From contig NZ_JPRK01000010.1 in assembly GCF_000832125.1 (NCBI RefSeq), forward strand, positions 53,793 through 117,792: a stretch of DNA of 64,000 nt, in the 5' to 3' direction. This DNA comes from Flavobacterium hibernum (GTDB lineage: Bacteria > Bacteroidota > Bacteroidia > Flavobacteriales > Flavobacteriaceae). The notes below the pieces were generated by a model, which made no database searches, had not been told where the DNA came from, and saw nothing but the letters and a program-made list of their open reading frames with translations. This document shows positions 17,925 through 26,870 of this stretch, piece by piece. Both the position numbers and the translations under genes were made by a program. The stretch's first letter is position 1. Every line of letters starts with the position of its first letter.

Positions 17925-18758
17925 ATGGATTGGATTACTGCCAGAGAATTTGAAGATATAACTTATAAAAAATGTAACGGAGTTGCCAGAATTGCATTTA
18001 ACAGACCCAATGTTAGAAACGCTTTTCGTCCTAAAACAACTTCAGAATTATACCAAGCTTTTTACGATGCACAAGAAGATACTTCAATTGGAGTAGTTTT
18101 GCTTTCGGCAGAAGGACCATCAACTAAAGATGGAGTTTATTCTTTTTGCAGTGGAGGAGATCAAAATGCGCGCGGACACCAAGGATATGTGGGCGAAGAT
18201 GGTCAGCACCGTTTAAATATTCTTGAAGTACAACGTTTAATTCGTTTTATGCCAAAAGTTGTTATAGCAGTTGTTCCTGGTTGGGCAGTAGGTGGCGGAC
18301 ACAGTTTGCACGTAGTTTGCGATATGACTTTAGCCAGTAAAGAACACGCCATTTTTAAACAAACTGATGCAGATGTAACGAGTTTTGATGGTGGCTACGG
18401 ATCTGCGTATTTGGCTAAAATGGTAGGTCAGAAAAAAGCACGTGAAATATTCTTTTTAGGAAGAAATTATTCAGCTCAGGAAGCAATGGATATGGGAATG
18501 GTAAATGCTGTAATTCCTCACGATGAGTTAGAAGACACCGCTTATGAATGGGCACAGGAAATTCTTCAAAAATCTCCAACTTCTATAAAAATGCTAAAAT
18601 TCGCCATGAACTTGACTGACGACGGAATGGTTGGACAACAAGTTTTTGCTGGCGAAGCAACTCGTTTAGCTTACATGACCGAAGAAGCAAAAGAAGGAAG
18701 AAACGCTTTCTTAGAAAAAAGAAAACCAAATTTTGGAGAAAATAAATGGCTTCCATAA
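17925..18758 (+). CDS. menB: 1,4-dihydroxy-2-naphthoyl-CoA synthase
   Basis: A 277-residue crotonase-fold enzyme. MenB hallmarks are RIAFNRPNVRNAFRPKT near the start, the FCSGGDQNARGHQGY segment (about 72-86) that sets the oxyanion hole and flexible loop, the GWAVGGGHSLHVVCDMTLA helix and the TDADVTSFDGGYGS segment with the active-site Asp. It cyclises o-succinylbenzoyl-CoA to the naphthoyl-CoA ring in menaquinone synthesis. menA follows after a palindromic repeat. Confidence 0.96.
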   Translation: MDWITAREFEDITYKKCNGVARIAFNRPNVRNAFRPKTTSELYQAFYDAQEDTSIGVVLLSAEGPSTKDGVYSFCSGGDQNARGHQGYVGEDGQHRLNILEVQRLIRFMPKVVIAVVPGWAVGGGHSLHVVCDMTLASKEHAIFKQTDADVTSFDGGYGSAYLAKMVGQKKAREIFFLGRNYSAQEAMDMGMVNAVIPHDELEDTAYEWAQEILQKSPTSIKMLKFAMNLTDDGMVGQQVFAGEATRLAYMTEEAKEGRNAFLEKRKPNFGENKWLP

Positions 18759-18773
18759 GTTCTAAATTAGTAT

Positions 18774-18819
18774 GCAGTCTCAGTCTCAGTCACATTCTGA
18801 AAACTGAAACTGAGACTGC
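18774..18819. repeat. CAGTCTCAGT palindromic element between menB and menA
   Basis: The 17-mer at 18774-18790 (GCAGTCTCAGTCTCAGT) is complementary, with one mismatch, to 18803-18819 across a 12-base loop. Five T follow at 18824-18828, so it can act as a terminator or attenuator between menB and menA. Confidence 0.7.
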
Positions 18820-18866
18820 TAACTTTTTAAACGATCAAAACTCTAAAATCTAAAATCAAAAAAAGA

Positions 18867-19829
18867 ATGAAACATTGGATAGAAGCCGCTAGATTGCGCA
18901 CATTACCTTTATCAGTTTCGGGAATCATAGTTGGTAGTATTTATGCTTTATCAAACCCTACAGAAACAATCAATACACCAACAGAAGTATTTAGTTGGAA
19001 AATTTTTGGTTTTGCGCTATTAACAACGCTTGGTTTACAAGTTTTATCCAATTTTGCCAATGATTATGGCGATGGAGTAAAAGGTACAGATAACGAAGAT
19101 AGAGTAGGACCAAAACGTGCTATTCAAAGTGGTATAATTACGCCGCAACAAATGAAAAAAGCGATAATTATTACCTCATTATTGACGTTATTATCTGCAA
19201 TCATCTTGATTTATTTTGCGTTTGGCGAAAGTAATTTTGGATACTCAATCTTCTTTTTACTATTAGGAATTGCAGCAATTGTTTCGGCAATTCGTTACAC
19301 AGTAGGTAATTCGGCATACGGATATAAAGGATTTGGAGATGTTTTTGTTTTCATATTCTTTGGACTTGTAAGTACTTTAGGAGTTAATTTTTTATACTCA
19401 AAAGAAGTTGACCCTCTATTAATTTTACCTGCAATTTCAATTGGATTATTAAGCGTTGGTGTTTTAAACCTAAACAATATGCGCGATGAAGAATCAGACA
19501 GAAAATCTGGAAAAAATACAATTGTAGTGCAAATTGGTGGAGCAAAAGCTAAAATTTATCATTTTTCATTGATTATTACAGCAATGCTTTTAGTGGTCAT
19601 TTTTGCCATTTTGAGCGATTATAATTTCGATCAATATCTATTTTTATTGGCCTATATACCTTTAACAAAACATTTAATTACCGTTTATAAAAATCAAGAT
19701 CCTAAGTTGTTAGATCCAGAATTAAAAAAATTGGCACTTAGTACATTCTTGCTTTCAATATTATTAACCGTATGTATGATTTCATTGATTTCAGACATAA
19801 TTGTTAATCTTTTCTTAGGCGGAAGATAA
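18867..19829 (+). CDS. menA: 1,4-dihydroxy-2-naphthoate polyprenyltransferase
   Basis: A 320-residue membrane protein of the UbiA superfamily. It starts with the MenA-typical KHWIEAARLRTLPLSVSG. The first Asp-rich motif is NFANDYGDGVKGTDNEDR (about 65-82) and the second NLNNMRDEESDRKSGKNT (about 202-219), with eight or nine hydrophobic helices. It attaches the polyprenyl tail to dihydroxynaphthoate to make demethylmenaquinone. It is followed 31 bp later by a metal-dependent hydrolase gene, probably co-transcribed. Confidence 0.94.
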   Translation: MKHWIEAARLRTLPLSVSGIIVGSIYALSNPTETINTPTEVFSWKIFGFALLTTLGLQVLSNFANDYGDGVKGTDNEDRVGPKRAIQSGIITPQQMKKAIIITSLLTLLSAIILIYFAFGESNFGYSIFFLLLGIAAIVSAIRYTVGNSAYGYKGFGDVFVFIFFGLVSTLGVNFLYSKEVDPLLILPAISIGLLSVGVLNLNNMRDEESDRKSGKNTIVVQIGGAKAKIYHFSLIITAMLLVVIFAILSDYNFDQYLFLLAYIPLTKHLITVYKNQDPKLLDPELKKLALSTFLLSILLTVCMISLISDIIVNLFLGGR

Positions 19830-19860
19830 TACAAAGTTCAACTTTTAAATTTAAAACAAA

Positions 19861-20538
19861 ATGAAAATTACATTTTACGGTCATGCGTCTTTAGGAATTG
19901 AAGTTGGAGGAAAACACATTATTGTTGATCCTTTTATAACAGGAAATCCGCAAGCGTCTGCAATAGACATAAACACATTAAAAGCAGATTATATTTTGCT
20001 AACACACGCACATGGCGATCACGTTTTAGACGTTGAAGCCATTGCAAGCCGAACCAATGCAATAATCGTTTCTAATGCCGAAATTACAAGTTACTACGCA
20101 AAACTAGGACTTAATGCTCACCCAATGAATCATGGCGGAAGCTGGCAATTTGATTTTGGAAAAGTAAAATATGTAAATGCAATTCATTCAAGCTCTTTTC
20201 CTGACGGAACTTATGGTGGAAATCCTGGTGGTTTTGTAATCGAAGGCGAGCATAAAAACATTTATATTGCCGGGGATACAGCACTTACAATGGATATGAA
20301 ATTAATTCCATTACGTACAGAGTTAGATTTAGTAATTCTTCCAATAGGAAATAATTTTACTATGGATGTTGAAGATGCTATTATCGCTTCAGATTTTGTC
20401 GAATGCGATAAAATCCTTGGATATCATTACGATACTTTTGGTTATATTAAAATTGACCACGAAGACGCAATACGTCAGTTTTTTGATAAAGGAAAAGATT
20501 TGATGCTTCTTGAAATAGGAGAATCTATAGAATTGTAA
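19861..20538 (+). CDS. Metal-dependent hydrolase, UPF0173 (metallo-beta-lactamase fold)
   Basis: A 225-residue protein with the metallo-beta-lactamase signature THAHGDH (residues 48-54), an N-terminal YGHASLGIE segment, and later metal or structural residues in NHGGSW, IAGDT and the C-terminal GYHYDTFGYI. This is the UPF0173/YtkL group. The substrate is unknown. The 31-bp gap after menA suggests one transcript. Confidence 0.88.
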   Translation: MKITFYGHASLGIEVGGKHIIVDPFITGNPQASAIDINTLKADYILLTHAHGDHVLDVEAIASRTNAIIVSNAEITSYYAKLGLNAHPMNHGGSWQFDFGKVKYVNAIHSSSFPDGTYGGNPGGFVIEGEHKNIYIAGDTALTMDMKLIPLRTELDLVILPIGNNFTMDVEDAIIASDFVECDKILGYHYDTFGYIKIDHEDAIRQFFDKGKDLMLLEIGESIEL

Positions 20539-20540
20539 TA

Positions 20541-20620
20541 AGGAGCTAATCCTGCTATCCGCTATATCTTTTGTGCCGAACACCGGCACAAAAGGATATC
20601 GCTACTATCAGGGCTAAGAC
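20541..20620. repeat. REP-like palindromic element
   Basis: CTTTTGTGCCG (20568-20578) pairs with CGGCACAAAAG (20584-20594) around a short loop. The flanks extend the pairing imperfectly (GCTATATC with GATATCGC). The outer segments AGGAGCTAATCCTGCTATCC and TATCAGGGCTAA complete an extragenic-repeat-like unit of a kind common in Bacteroidota intergenic DNA. Confidence 0.65.
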
Positions 20621-20646
20621 AACTTGATTTCATAAGAAAATTTTGT

Positions 20647-21156
20647 ATGGACGAAATTAAATTTATTTGTGAATGTTGCGGTAAAGAGCACGAGAGCTGG
20701 CCAGCAATAACCTACAATTCCCCAAGTAGTTATCACAATCTTTCGACTCAGGAAAAAGATGAAATAGCTGTAATTGACGAAGATTTTTGCGTAATAAAAC
20801 ATTCAGATCAAGTGGATCGATTTATTAGATGCGTATTAATCCAAAAAGTTAACGATCATTGCGAAGATTTAGAATACGGATTTTGGGTTTCACTCAGCGA
20901 GAAAAGTTTTAAGGATTATCTCGAGAACTTTGACAACGAAAATCATGAAACACAATATTTTGGCTGGCTTTGCAATTATATTCCAGAATACGAATTCTCA
21001 AATAGTATTCCAACAACAGTAGTTACTCAAAAAGGCAACAATAGACCTGAAATTTTTCCGCATAAAGATTTTGACCATCCTTTTGTAAAAGATTATTACG
21101 AAGGAATTACAAAAGAAGAAGCAGAGAATAGGATTTATAAAATGCTAAAAAATTAG
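20647..21156 (+). CDS. DUF2199 domain protein
   Basis: A 169-residue soluble protein. It starts MDEIKFICECCGKEHESWPA with three clustered Cys (8, 10, 11) that could bind a metal with later residues. The motif DEDFCVIKHSDQ and the FWVSLSEKSF segment match DUF2199, a family of unknown function. It follows the REP-like element. No partner is evident. Confidence 0.78.
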   Translation: MDEIKFICECCGKEHESWPAITYNSPSSYHNLSTQEKDEIAVIDEDFCVIKHSDQVDRFIRCVLIQKVNDHCEDLEYGFWVSLSEKSFKDYLENFDNENHETQYFGWLCNYIPEYEFSNSIPTTVVTQKGNNRPEIFPHKDFDHPFVKDYYEGITKEEAENRIYKMLKN

Positions 21157-21197
21157 GCTTGAAATTTGTAGACCACATTTAAACTAAATTTTATAAA

Positions 21198-22400
21198 ATG
21201 AATTTTAAAAAAATAGCCCTATTTCTTTTCATTACAATCTCTTACAGCACTTACGCTCAAAAAGATGGATTTTGGGATAAGGAACGTGCTACAACAAAAG
21301 AAATTATAGTTTCGGCACGAGATCGAATCGTTCTAAAAACAGAAGATCTACCCGTTGGAACTACAGAAATTGTGTATCGTATTACGCTTTTAGATGAAAA
21401 TCAAAAAATGGCTAACAGTTTAGTTTCTTTGCTAAAATCAATTCCAGATCCAACAGGAGTTAGTCAAGGTTCAGCTGGTGCAGTATTTTTAATGTCTAAA
21501 ATTTCAGGAGACGATACTTGTACCTATGCACTTTTTACGTCAAGCGAAAATGCAAAAAAATATATTGATGATGGTAAGACAGATAAAGCCTGTTACGCCC
21601 AAGCAGATCCATTAAGTAAAGACGCTAAACGATTATCACTCGATAAATCGTCTTGTCTTACCCAAAACACCACAACAATTTGGTTTGGTTTTCATAGTAA
21701 AAACTGGCTTTTAAATCAAAAAGTAGTTTTAGAAGTTGTGCCGTGGGTCGACACAAAACTAAATCGCGGTTGGAATCAGGAGAATAAAAACGAAATCATA
21801 AGTCTTTGTAAAACATCGACAATGGCACAAAAAATGGCCAATTCTGATGATTTTTGTGTTTGCATTTTAGAGAAAATAATGAAACAATACCGTTATACCG
21901 AGTTTCAAAAATTGTTAGCAATTGAGAAAACAAAAGTTTACAAAGACTTTGGAAACTCGTGTTATAAAGACGTTGATATTTCTAAAAACGTTTATAACGA
22001 TTTAAGAGTTCAAGCTTCGGCTCTAATAAAATCGCAAAAATACAACGAAGCAATTCAGAAATTAAATACTATAATAAACGACGGAAAAGCATCGGCATTA
22101 GATTATAGTTCCATTGGTTATTGTTATATTTTGACCAAACAGTACGGAAAAGCTATTAAGTTTTTGAAAGAGGGCGAAAAATTAGATGATACCGAGCTAT
22201 TAGTAAAACTAAACTTGGCGCACGTTTATTTAATAAGTGATGATTACAGCGAAGCAAAAGCAATTTATAGAAAATACCAAACTCAAAATGTTACCGATAG
22301 TTTAAGCTGGAAAGAAAAAACAAAACAAGATTTTACCATTTTCGAAAAAGCTGGTTTGCCATCAAAAGATTTTGATAAAATTTTAAAACTGTATAACTAG
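21198..22400 (+). CDS. Exported TPR-containing protein, unknown function
   Basis: A 400-residue protein with a signal peptide (about 1-20, ending STYAQ). A central region has several cysteines (for example DDTCTYALF, DKACYAQ and SSCLTQN) and a C-terminal set of about three TPR units (about 270-370, including KSQKYNEAIQKLNTII and TKQYGKAIKFLKEGEKL). It is probably a periplasmic or outer-membrane-associated scaffold. The N-terminal domain was not recognised. Confidence 0.7.
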   Translation: MNFKKIALFLFITISYSTYAQKDGFWDKERATTKEIIVSARDRIVLKTEDLPVGTTEIVYRITLLDENQKMANSLVSLLKSIPDPTGVSQGSAGAVFLMSKISGDDTCTYALFTSSENAKKYIDDGKTDKACYAQADPLSKDAKRLSLDKSSCLTQNTTTIWFGFHSKNWLLNQKVVLEVVPWVDTKLNRGWNQENKNEIISLCKTSTMAQKMANSDDFCVCILEKIMKQYRYTEFQKLLAIEKTKVYKDFGNSCYKDVDISKNVYNDLRVQASALIKSQKYNEAIQKLNTIINDGKASALDYSSIGYCYILTKQYGKAIKFLKEGEKLDDTELLVKLNLAHVYLISDDYSEAKAIYRKYQTQNVTDSLSWKEKTKQDFTIFEKAGLPSKDFDKILKLYN

Positions 22401-22412
22401 AATAATTTCCAA

Positions 22413-22488
22413 CATATAAGTTATATAAGATAATTTAAGTTTACTTACTAAGCGTAGTATTTTTAAATGAACTTATATAACTTATATG
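22413..22488. repeat. 17-bp perfect inverted repeat upstream of menC
   Basis: CATATAAGTTATATAAG at 22413-22429 is exactly complementary to CTTATATAACTTATATG at 22472-22488. The 42-base interior has no coding sequence. The element ends 13 bp before the menC ATG, so it could influence menC expression. Confidence 0.75.
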
Positions 22489-22501
22489 GTTTAAAAAAGA
22501 T

Positions 22502-23548
22502 ATGAAAGCAACCTACCATAGATATATGCTCGAATTCAAACGCCCTTCAGGAACTTCCAGAGGGATTATGACTGAGAAAGAAACCTGGTTTATCGTTCTT
22601 GAAGAAAATGGTAAAAAAGGAATAGGCGAGTGCGGAATTCTTCGTGGCTTGAGTGCTGATGATCGAGATGATTATGAAGAAAAACTTAAATGGACTTGTG
22701 AGAATATTCATTTAGGAGAGAAAAAACTTTGGGAAGCATTACTAGAATTTCCATCGATACAATTTGGTGTAGAAATGGCTTTTTTATCTCTTAAAAGCAA
22801 AAATCCATATTTATTATTTCCTTCAGATTTTACCAATAATACAAAATCAATTGTTATTAATGGATTGGTTTGGATGGGAGAATCTTCGTTCATGAAAGAA
22901 CAAATTGAAGAGAAATTAGAAGCTGGTTTTAATTGCATTAAACTTAAAATTGGCGCTATAGATTTTAATAAAGAACTCGATTTATTAAAGTTTATCAGAA
23001 GCCATTTTTCGGCCGATCAAATTGAAATTAGAGTAGATGCCAACGGCGCATTTGCTGTAGATGAAGCTTTAGATAAACTACAGCAACTAAATAAATTTCA
23101 GCTTCATAGCATCGAGCAACCAATTAAAAAAGGAAATATTCAAGCCATGGCAGCGTTGTGTCAAGCAACACCATTTCCTATTGCTTTAGATGAAGAATTA
23201 ATTGGCGTATTTTCATTCGAAGAAAAAGAAAAATTACTACAGGAAATTAAACCACAATATATAATACTCAAACCAAGTTTTGTTGGCGGTTTTAGAGGAA
23301 CTCAGGAATGGATTACCTTAGCCGATAAGTATAATATTGGTTGGTGGATTACTTCGGCATTAGAAAGTAATATAGGACTTAATGCTATTGCCCAATGGAC
23401 ATTTTTACAAAATTCAAAAATGCCACAAGGGTTAGGAACCGGAGCACTTTATACCAATAATTTTGATTGCCCTCTAGAAGTAAAGGAAGGCAAACTATGG
23501 TATAATAAATCTACGAAGTGGAATTGTGATTTTTTTGATTTACTATAG
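22502..23548 (+). CDS. menC: o-Succinylbenzoate synthase
   Basis: A 348-residue enolase-superfamily protein. The catalytic Lys pair is in CIKLKIGA (about 144-151), metal ligands in RVDANGAF, SIEQPI and ALDEEL, and the second Lys in ILKPSFVGG. The capping domain occupies residues 1-100. MenC dehydrates SHCHC to o-succinylbenzoate. It completes menD, menC, menB and menA in this window. menE and menF are not present here. Confidence 0.92.
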   Translation: MKATYHRYMLEFKRPSGTSRGIMTEKETWFIVLEENGKKGIGECGILRGLSADDRDDYEEKLKWTCENIHLGEKKLWEALLEFPSIQFGVEMAFLSLKSKNPYLLFPSDFTNNTKSIVINGLVWMGESSFMKEQIEEKLEAGFNCIKLKIGAIDFNKELDLLKFIRSHFSADQIEIRVDANGAFAVDEALDKLQQLNKFQLHSIEQPIKKGNIQAMAALCQATPFPIALDEELIGVFSFEEKEKLLQEIKPQYIILKPSFVGGFRGTQEWITLADKYNIGWWITSALESNIGLNAIAQWTFLQNSKMPQGLGTGALYTNNFDCPLEVKEGKLWYNKSTKWNCDFFDLL

Positions 23549-23669
23549 AAATAGGTTCAAAGGGACAGAGTTACAAAGGTTCAAAGGAAAAGGCTCAAAA
23601 CAGCAAAGATAAAAACTTATTAATTTAAGTCTTATTTACCTTTGTCGCTTTGAGCCTTTGAACCTATTT
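23549..23669. repeat. Long hairpin element with GGTTCAAAG arms
   Basis: AAATAGGTTCAAAG (23549-23562) pairs perfectly with CTTTGAACCTATTT (23656-23669). Nested inside, AAAGGCTCAAA (23589-23599) pairs with TTTGAGCCTTT (23649-23659). The word ACAAAGGTTCAAAG (23573-23586) repeats the 1433 element. The whole begins one base after the menC stop, between converging genes, and could terminate both. Confidence 0.7.
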
Positions 23670-23681
23670 TAGGCAATTTAA

Positions 23682-24227
23682 TTACTCTTTTCCGCCATCC
23701 AGAGCCTCTTGCCAGTCTTTTAGTTCTTGCCATTTGCCTTGATAAGCCAATAAAGCTTGTTTTGGCCATGTTCCAGGATTATGGATTGCATAGTTTTCGC
23801 CTGCTGCATCTAGAATCGATTGAAGTTTATCAATGGTAGATTCAGAAAGAGCGTGCCAAGTTTTTATTCCGGCATCATTAAACAAAGCTTCAATTTTTGG
23901 CCCGATACCTTCAACAATTTTTAAATCATTTTCTTTTATTTTCTTACCAAAAACTGTTGCAGCAAGCGCGCTGTCAAAAACTATCGTTGGTACCGCTGCT
24001 GCAAAAGATTGTGAAGCCGAAATTTTAGATTTGGCTGCCAAGTCAGCTTCTAATGAAGCTATTTTTGCATTTAAGTTTTTTGTATTGGCTTTGCATGCAT
24101 CCAAATCAGCTTGTAATGACAATGCAAGTGAATCATCTCCCTTAGAATTCATTTTTCCTAGTAAGTAGCCTAAAACTCCACAGATTAACCCCACTAGCGC
24201 AGGTATTAAGATACAAGGTATATTCAT
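23682..24227 (-). CDS. Membrane-anchored coiled-coil protein with helix-hairpin-helix-like domain
   Basis: A 181-residue protein. It has an N-terminal transmembrane helix (about 4-24), a coiled-coil with QADLDACKANTKNLNAKIA and SLEADLAAK (about 40-70), and a C-terminal domain (about 100-178) with DLKIVEGIGPKIEALFNDAG, the helix-hairpin-helix pattern also seen in extensions of ribosomal and flap-endonuclease-like proteins. It lies 20 bp downstream of the OmpA-like gene, so the two are probably co-transcribed and may work together at the envelope. Function unknown. Confidence 0.65.
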   Translation of the reverse strand: MNIPCILIPALVGLICGVLGYLLGKMNSKGDDSLALSLQADLDACKANTKNLNAKIASLEADLAAKSKISASQSFAAAVPTIVFDSALAATVFGKKIKENDLKIVEGIGPKIEALFNDAGIKTWHALSESTIDKLQSILDAAGENYAIHNPGTWPKQALLAYQGKWQELKDWQEALDGGKE

Positions 24228-24247
24228 AATAGTATATTTTTGATTAA

Positions 24248-25159
24248 TTATTTGATTGTAATTACAGTTCGTCTGTTATTCGCTTTTCCTTCAGCAGTTG
24301 TGTTTTCGCCAACAGGTTCATCCGGACCTTTTGATTCCGTAGTAATTCGAGAACCATCAATACCGTTTTTCGATAAGTACTTTTTAGAAAAATCAGCGCG
24401 TTTTTGTCCAAGAACAACATTTGCATCACGATTTCCAACATTATCACTATGACCAACGGCCAAGATCAGCGCATCTTTAACATGTTCCATATATTTAACC
24501 AAGTCCGCCACTTTTTGTTTCTCAACATCAGTTAGTTTATCACTAGATTTATTAGTGTTAAAATGAAGTACCAAAGGATCACCATTGATTTTCTCTTTTA
24601 AAATAACCCATTCGTCAGTTGAAGTTGGAGTTACTTCCAGAGCTTCAAATTTGTACTCAGCAGGTCCTAAAAGCGTATCCAAATCTGTTTTCCATTTATC
24701 AATTACCTCTCCCTTTGTATTAAATTGATCACCGGATAAACCCTTAGAAATAAAATACTTCTTGATGTCATTTGCCCTTGCTAAACCAAGATTTTCAAAT
24801 GTTGTAGTGTTTTTTTCGTCAGAAGTAGCATAACCAGTAATGGTCACTTTTTGCTTTGGATTGGCAATTAGAAAAGTTTTAAGATTTTCAATTCCAATTG
24901 ATACAGAATCACTAACAGGCTGGACGACTGCGAAACTGTTTTTAAGGAACTTGATGTTATCATTAGTATGATAATCAATTCCGGAACCATTTAGAATAAA
25001 AGGGACAAAAATATGCTCCTCAGCGACAACTACAGGTACTTTTTCGGTATCAACAGCTGGTGTTTTCATAGTGCAATTGCAACAAAAATTCACATACAGG
25101 AAAGTCCCTAAAATGATTGTTATTACAATGCCTAATAGATAAAGTGCTTTTTTAGACAT
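24248..25159 (-). CDS. OmpA-family protein with two OmpA-like domains
   Basis: A 303-residue protein with a membrane anchor at about 5-25 and then Cys residues (FCCNCTM). One OmpA-like region spans about 65-155 (ends KKYFISKGL with QFNTKGE). The second, complete one spans about 195-303 (VGHSDNVGNRDANVVLG, KRADFSKKYL, NNRRTVITIK). OmpA-like domains bind peptidoglycan diaminopimelate. The missing lipobox and internal anchor differ from standard Pal-type lipoproteins. Confidence 0.85.
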   Translation of the reverse strand: MSKKALYLLGIVITIILGTFLYVNFCCNCTMKTPAVDTEKVPVVVAEEHIFVPFILNGSGIDYHTNDNIKFLKNSFAVVQPVSDSVSIGIENLKTFLIANPKQKVTITGYATSDEKNTTTFENLGLARANDIKKYFISKGLSGDQFNTKGEVIDKWKTDLDTLLGPAEYKFEALEVTPTSTDEWVILKEKINGDPLVLHFNTNKSSDKLTDVEKQKVADLVKYMEHVKDALILAVGHSDNVGNRDANVVLGQKRADFSKKYLSKNGIDGSRITTESKGPDEPVGENTTAEGKANNRRTVITIK

Positions 25160-25359
25160 AAGTGATAAAGTTAAGATTCTATCAAATTTAACAAAAAAAT
25201 AAATACAGAATACATTAACAACGAGTTATTTTAAAGTTATGTTTCTAGTTTTGAGATAATTATGAAATCATAAGTTCGAAGCATGAGTATTTGTAAATGT
25301 CAATTAAAAGACTCCATTAAATTGAGTAACTTGCATAAAAATTAAATTTGAATAGTAAA

Positions 25360-25833
25360 ATGGTCGAAATAGAAAGAAAGTTTTTAGTGAAATCTGATGA
25401 TTTTAAAGAACAAGCTTTTACTCAAAATAAAATAGCTCAGGGCTATTTAAGTTCTGTTCCTGAAAGAACTGTTCGCGTTAGAATTAAAGGTAACAGAGGT
25501 TTTATTACGATTAAAGGAATAGGTCATCAAGGCGGAATGTCACGTTTTGAATGGGAAAACGAAATTCCTTTGGACGAAGCTCAGGAATTGCTTAAACTAT
25601 GCGAAAAAGGCAAAATTGAAAAAACTCGTTTTGAAGTAAAACTAGGAAAACACATTTTTGAAGTCGACGAGTTTTATGGTGAAAATGAAGGTTTGGTAAT
25701 GGCAGAAGTAGAGTTAGAGTCTGAAAATGAATCTTTTGAAAAACCGGAATGGCTTGGGGAAGAAGTAACCAATGACGAAAGATATTATAACGCCTATTTG
25801 AGTAAAAATCCATTTAAAGATTGGGAGAAATAA
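25360..25833 (+). CDS. CYTH domain protein (triphosphatase/adenylate cyclase fold)
   Basis: A 157-residue protein from the ATG at 25360. A TTG at 25348 would add four residues but the family begins with the ExExK box, here VEIERKF. The remaining acidic and basic residues that line the tunnel are present (RVRIKG, FITIKG, FEWENEIP, EVDEFYGENEG, AEVELESE). Bacterial short CYTH proteins hydrolyse inorganic triphosphate or thiamine triphosphate. ypdA starts four bases after the stop, giving a tight two-gene operon. Confidence 0.88.
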   Translation: MVEIERKFLVKSDDFKEQAFTQNKIAQGYLSSVPERTVRVRIKGNRGFITIKGIGHQGGMSRFEWENEIPLDEAQELLKLCEKGKIEKTRFEVKLGKHIFEVDEFYGENEGLVMAEVELESENESFEKPEWLGEEVTNDERYYNAYLSKNPFKDWEK

Positions 25834-25837
25834 AATT

Positions 25838-26803
25838 ATGAATGAATACGATTTAATAATTGTAGGAGGCGGGCCAATTGGTTTAGCTTGTGCAATTGAA
25901 GCGCAAAAGAAAAATCTAAAATATTTAATTATTGAAAAAGGCGCAATTGTAAATAGTATTTTCAATTACCCTTTGTATATGACATTTTTTTCGACTGCCG
26001 AAAGACTTGAAATTGGAGATATTCCTTTTAATTGTTTAGCACCAAAACCTGGTCGTCAGGAAGCCTTAGAATATTACCGAAATATTCATCGTTATTTTAA
26101 ATTCTCGATTCATTTATTTGAAAAAGTTAGTCAGGTTAAAAAGTTAGAAAACAAGCAGTTTGAGGTTGTTACAAATAAAAATATTTATCTGTCTAAAAAT
26201 GTTATAATAGCGACAGGCTTTTATGATATTCCAATTCAAATGAATGTAATAGGCGAAGAACTACCAAAAGTTCGCCATTATTATAAAGAGGCTCACGAAT
26301 ATGCTTTTAGAAACATTTTAGTTGTTGGCGCTAATAACTCGTCTGTAGATGCAGCTTTAGAGTGTTGGCGAAAAGGCGCGAATGTTACAATGGTTATTCG
26401 TAAAAACGAAATCAATAATCGTGTAAAATATTGGGTAAAACCTGATATCGAAAATAGAATTGCCGAAGGTAGCATAAAAGCTTATTTTGAATCAAATATT
26501 ACAGAAATTCACGAAAACGAAGTTGAAATTGAAACTCCAAACGGTAAAGTTGTGATAGAGAATGACTTTGTTTTGGCGCTAACCGGTTACAAGCCTGATT
26601 TGACTTTTCTTGAAAAAATGGGAATTCAACTTTCAGAAGATGAATTAAAAACACCATCATATAACCCAGAAACAATGGAAACAAATGTTGAAGGTTTATT
26701 CTTGGCAGGCGTAGTTTGTGGCGGAATGCAAACTCATAAGTGGTTTATAGAAAACTCTCGTGTTCATGCTAGTTTAATAGTGGATCACATTAGTTCAAAA
26801 TAA
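25838..26803 (+). CDS. ypdA: YpdA family putative bacillithiol disulfide reductase
   Basis: A 321-residue FAD/NAD(P) oxidoreductase. FAD-binding GGGPIGLACAIE starts near residue 9, followed by the YpdA-specific SIFNYPLYMTFFST segment. The second Rossmann motif is VVGANNSSVDAAL near 166. The C-terminal ALTGYKPDL and GVVCGGMQTHKWFIENSR match the group. YpdA recycles oxidised bacillithiol (BSSB) to BSH. The thioredoxin-reductase CxxC is absent, as expected for this family. Bacillithiol is used by many Bacteroidota. Confidence 0.9.
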   Translation: MNEYDLIIVGGGPIGLACAIEAQKKNLKYLIIEKGAIVNSIFNYPLYMTFFSTAERLEIGDIPFNCLAPKPGRQEALEYYRNIHRYFKFSIHLFEKVSQVKKLENKQFEVVTNKNIYLSKNVIIATGFYDIPIQMNVIGEELPKVRHYYKEAHEYAFRNILVVGANNSSVDAALECWRKGANVTMVIRKNEINNRVKYWVKPDIENRIAEGSIKAYFESNITEIHENEVEIETPNGKVVIENDFVLALTGYKPDLTFLEKMGIQLSEDELKTPSYNPETMETNVEGLFLAGVVCGGMQTHKWFIENSRVHASLIVDHISSK

Positions 26804-26810
26804 AAAGTTT

Positions 26811-26863
26811 GCCACAGATTAAAGATTTCCATGATTAATCAATTAAATCCTTTAATCTGTGGC
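26811..26863. repeat. 14-bp palindrome GCCACAGATTAAAG / CTTTAATCTGTGGC
   Basis: Perfect inverted repeat, 26811-26824 and 26850-26863, with a 25-base interior. It lies between converging ypdA and selO and could terminate transcription on the minus strand. A second copy is at 28457-28549 and a decayed one at 2833-2910. Confidence 0.78.
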
Positions 26864-26870
26864 AAAAAAA

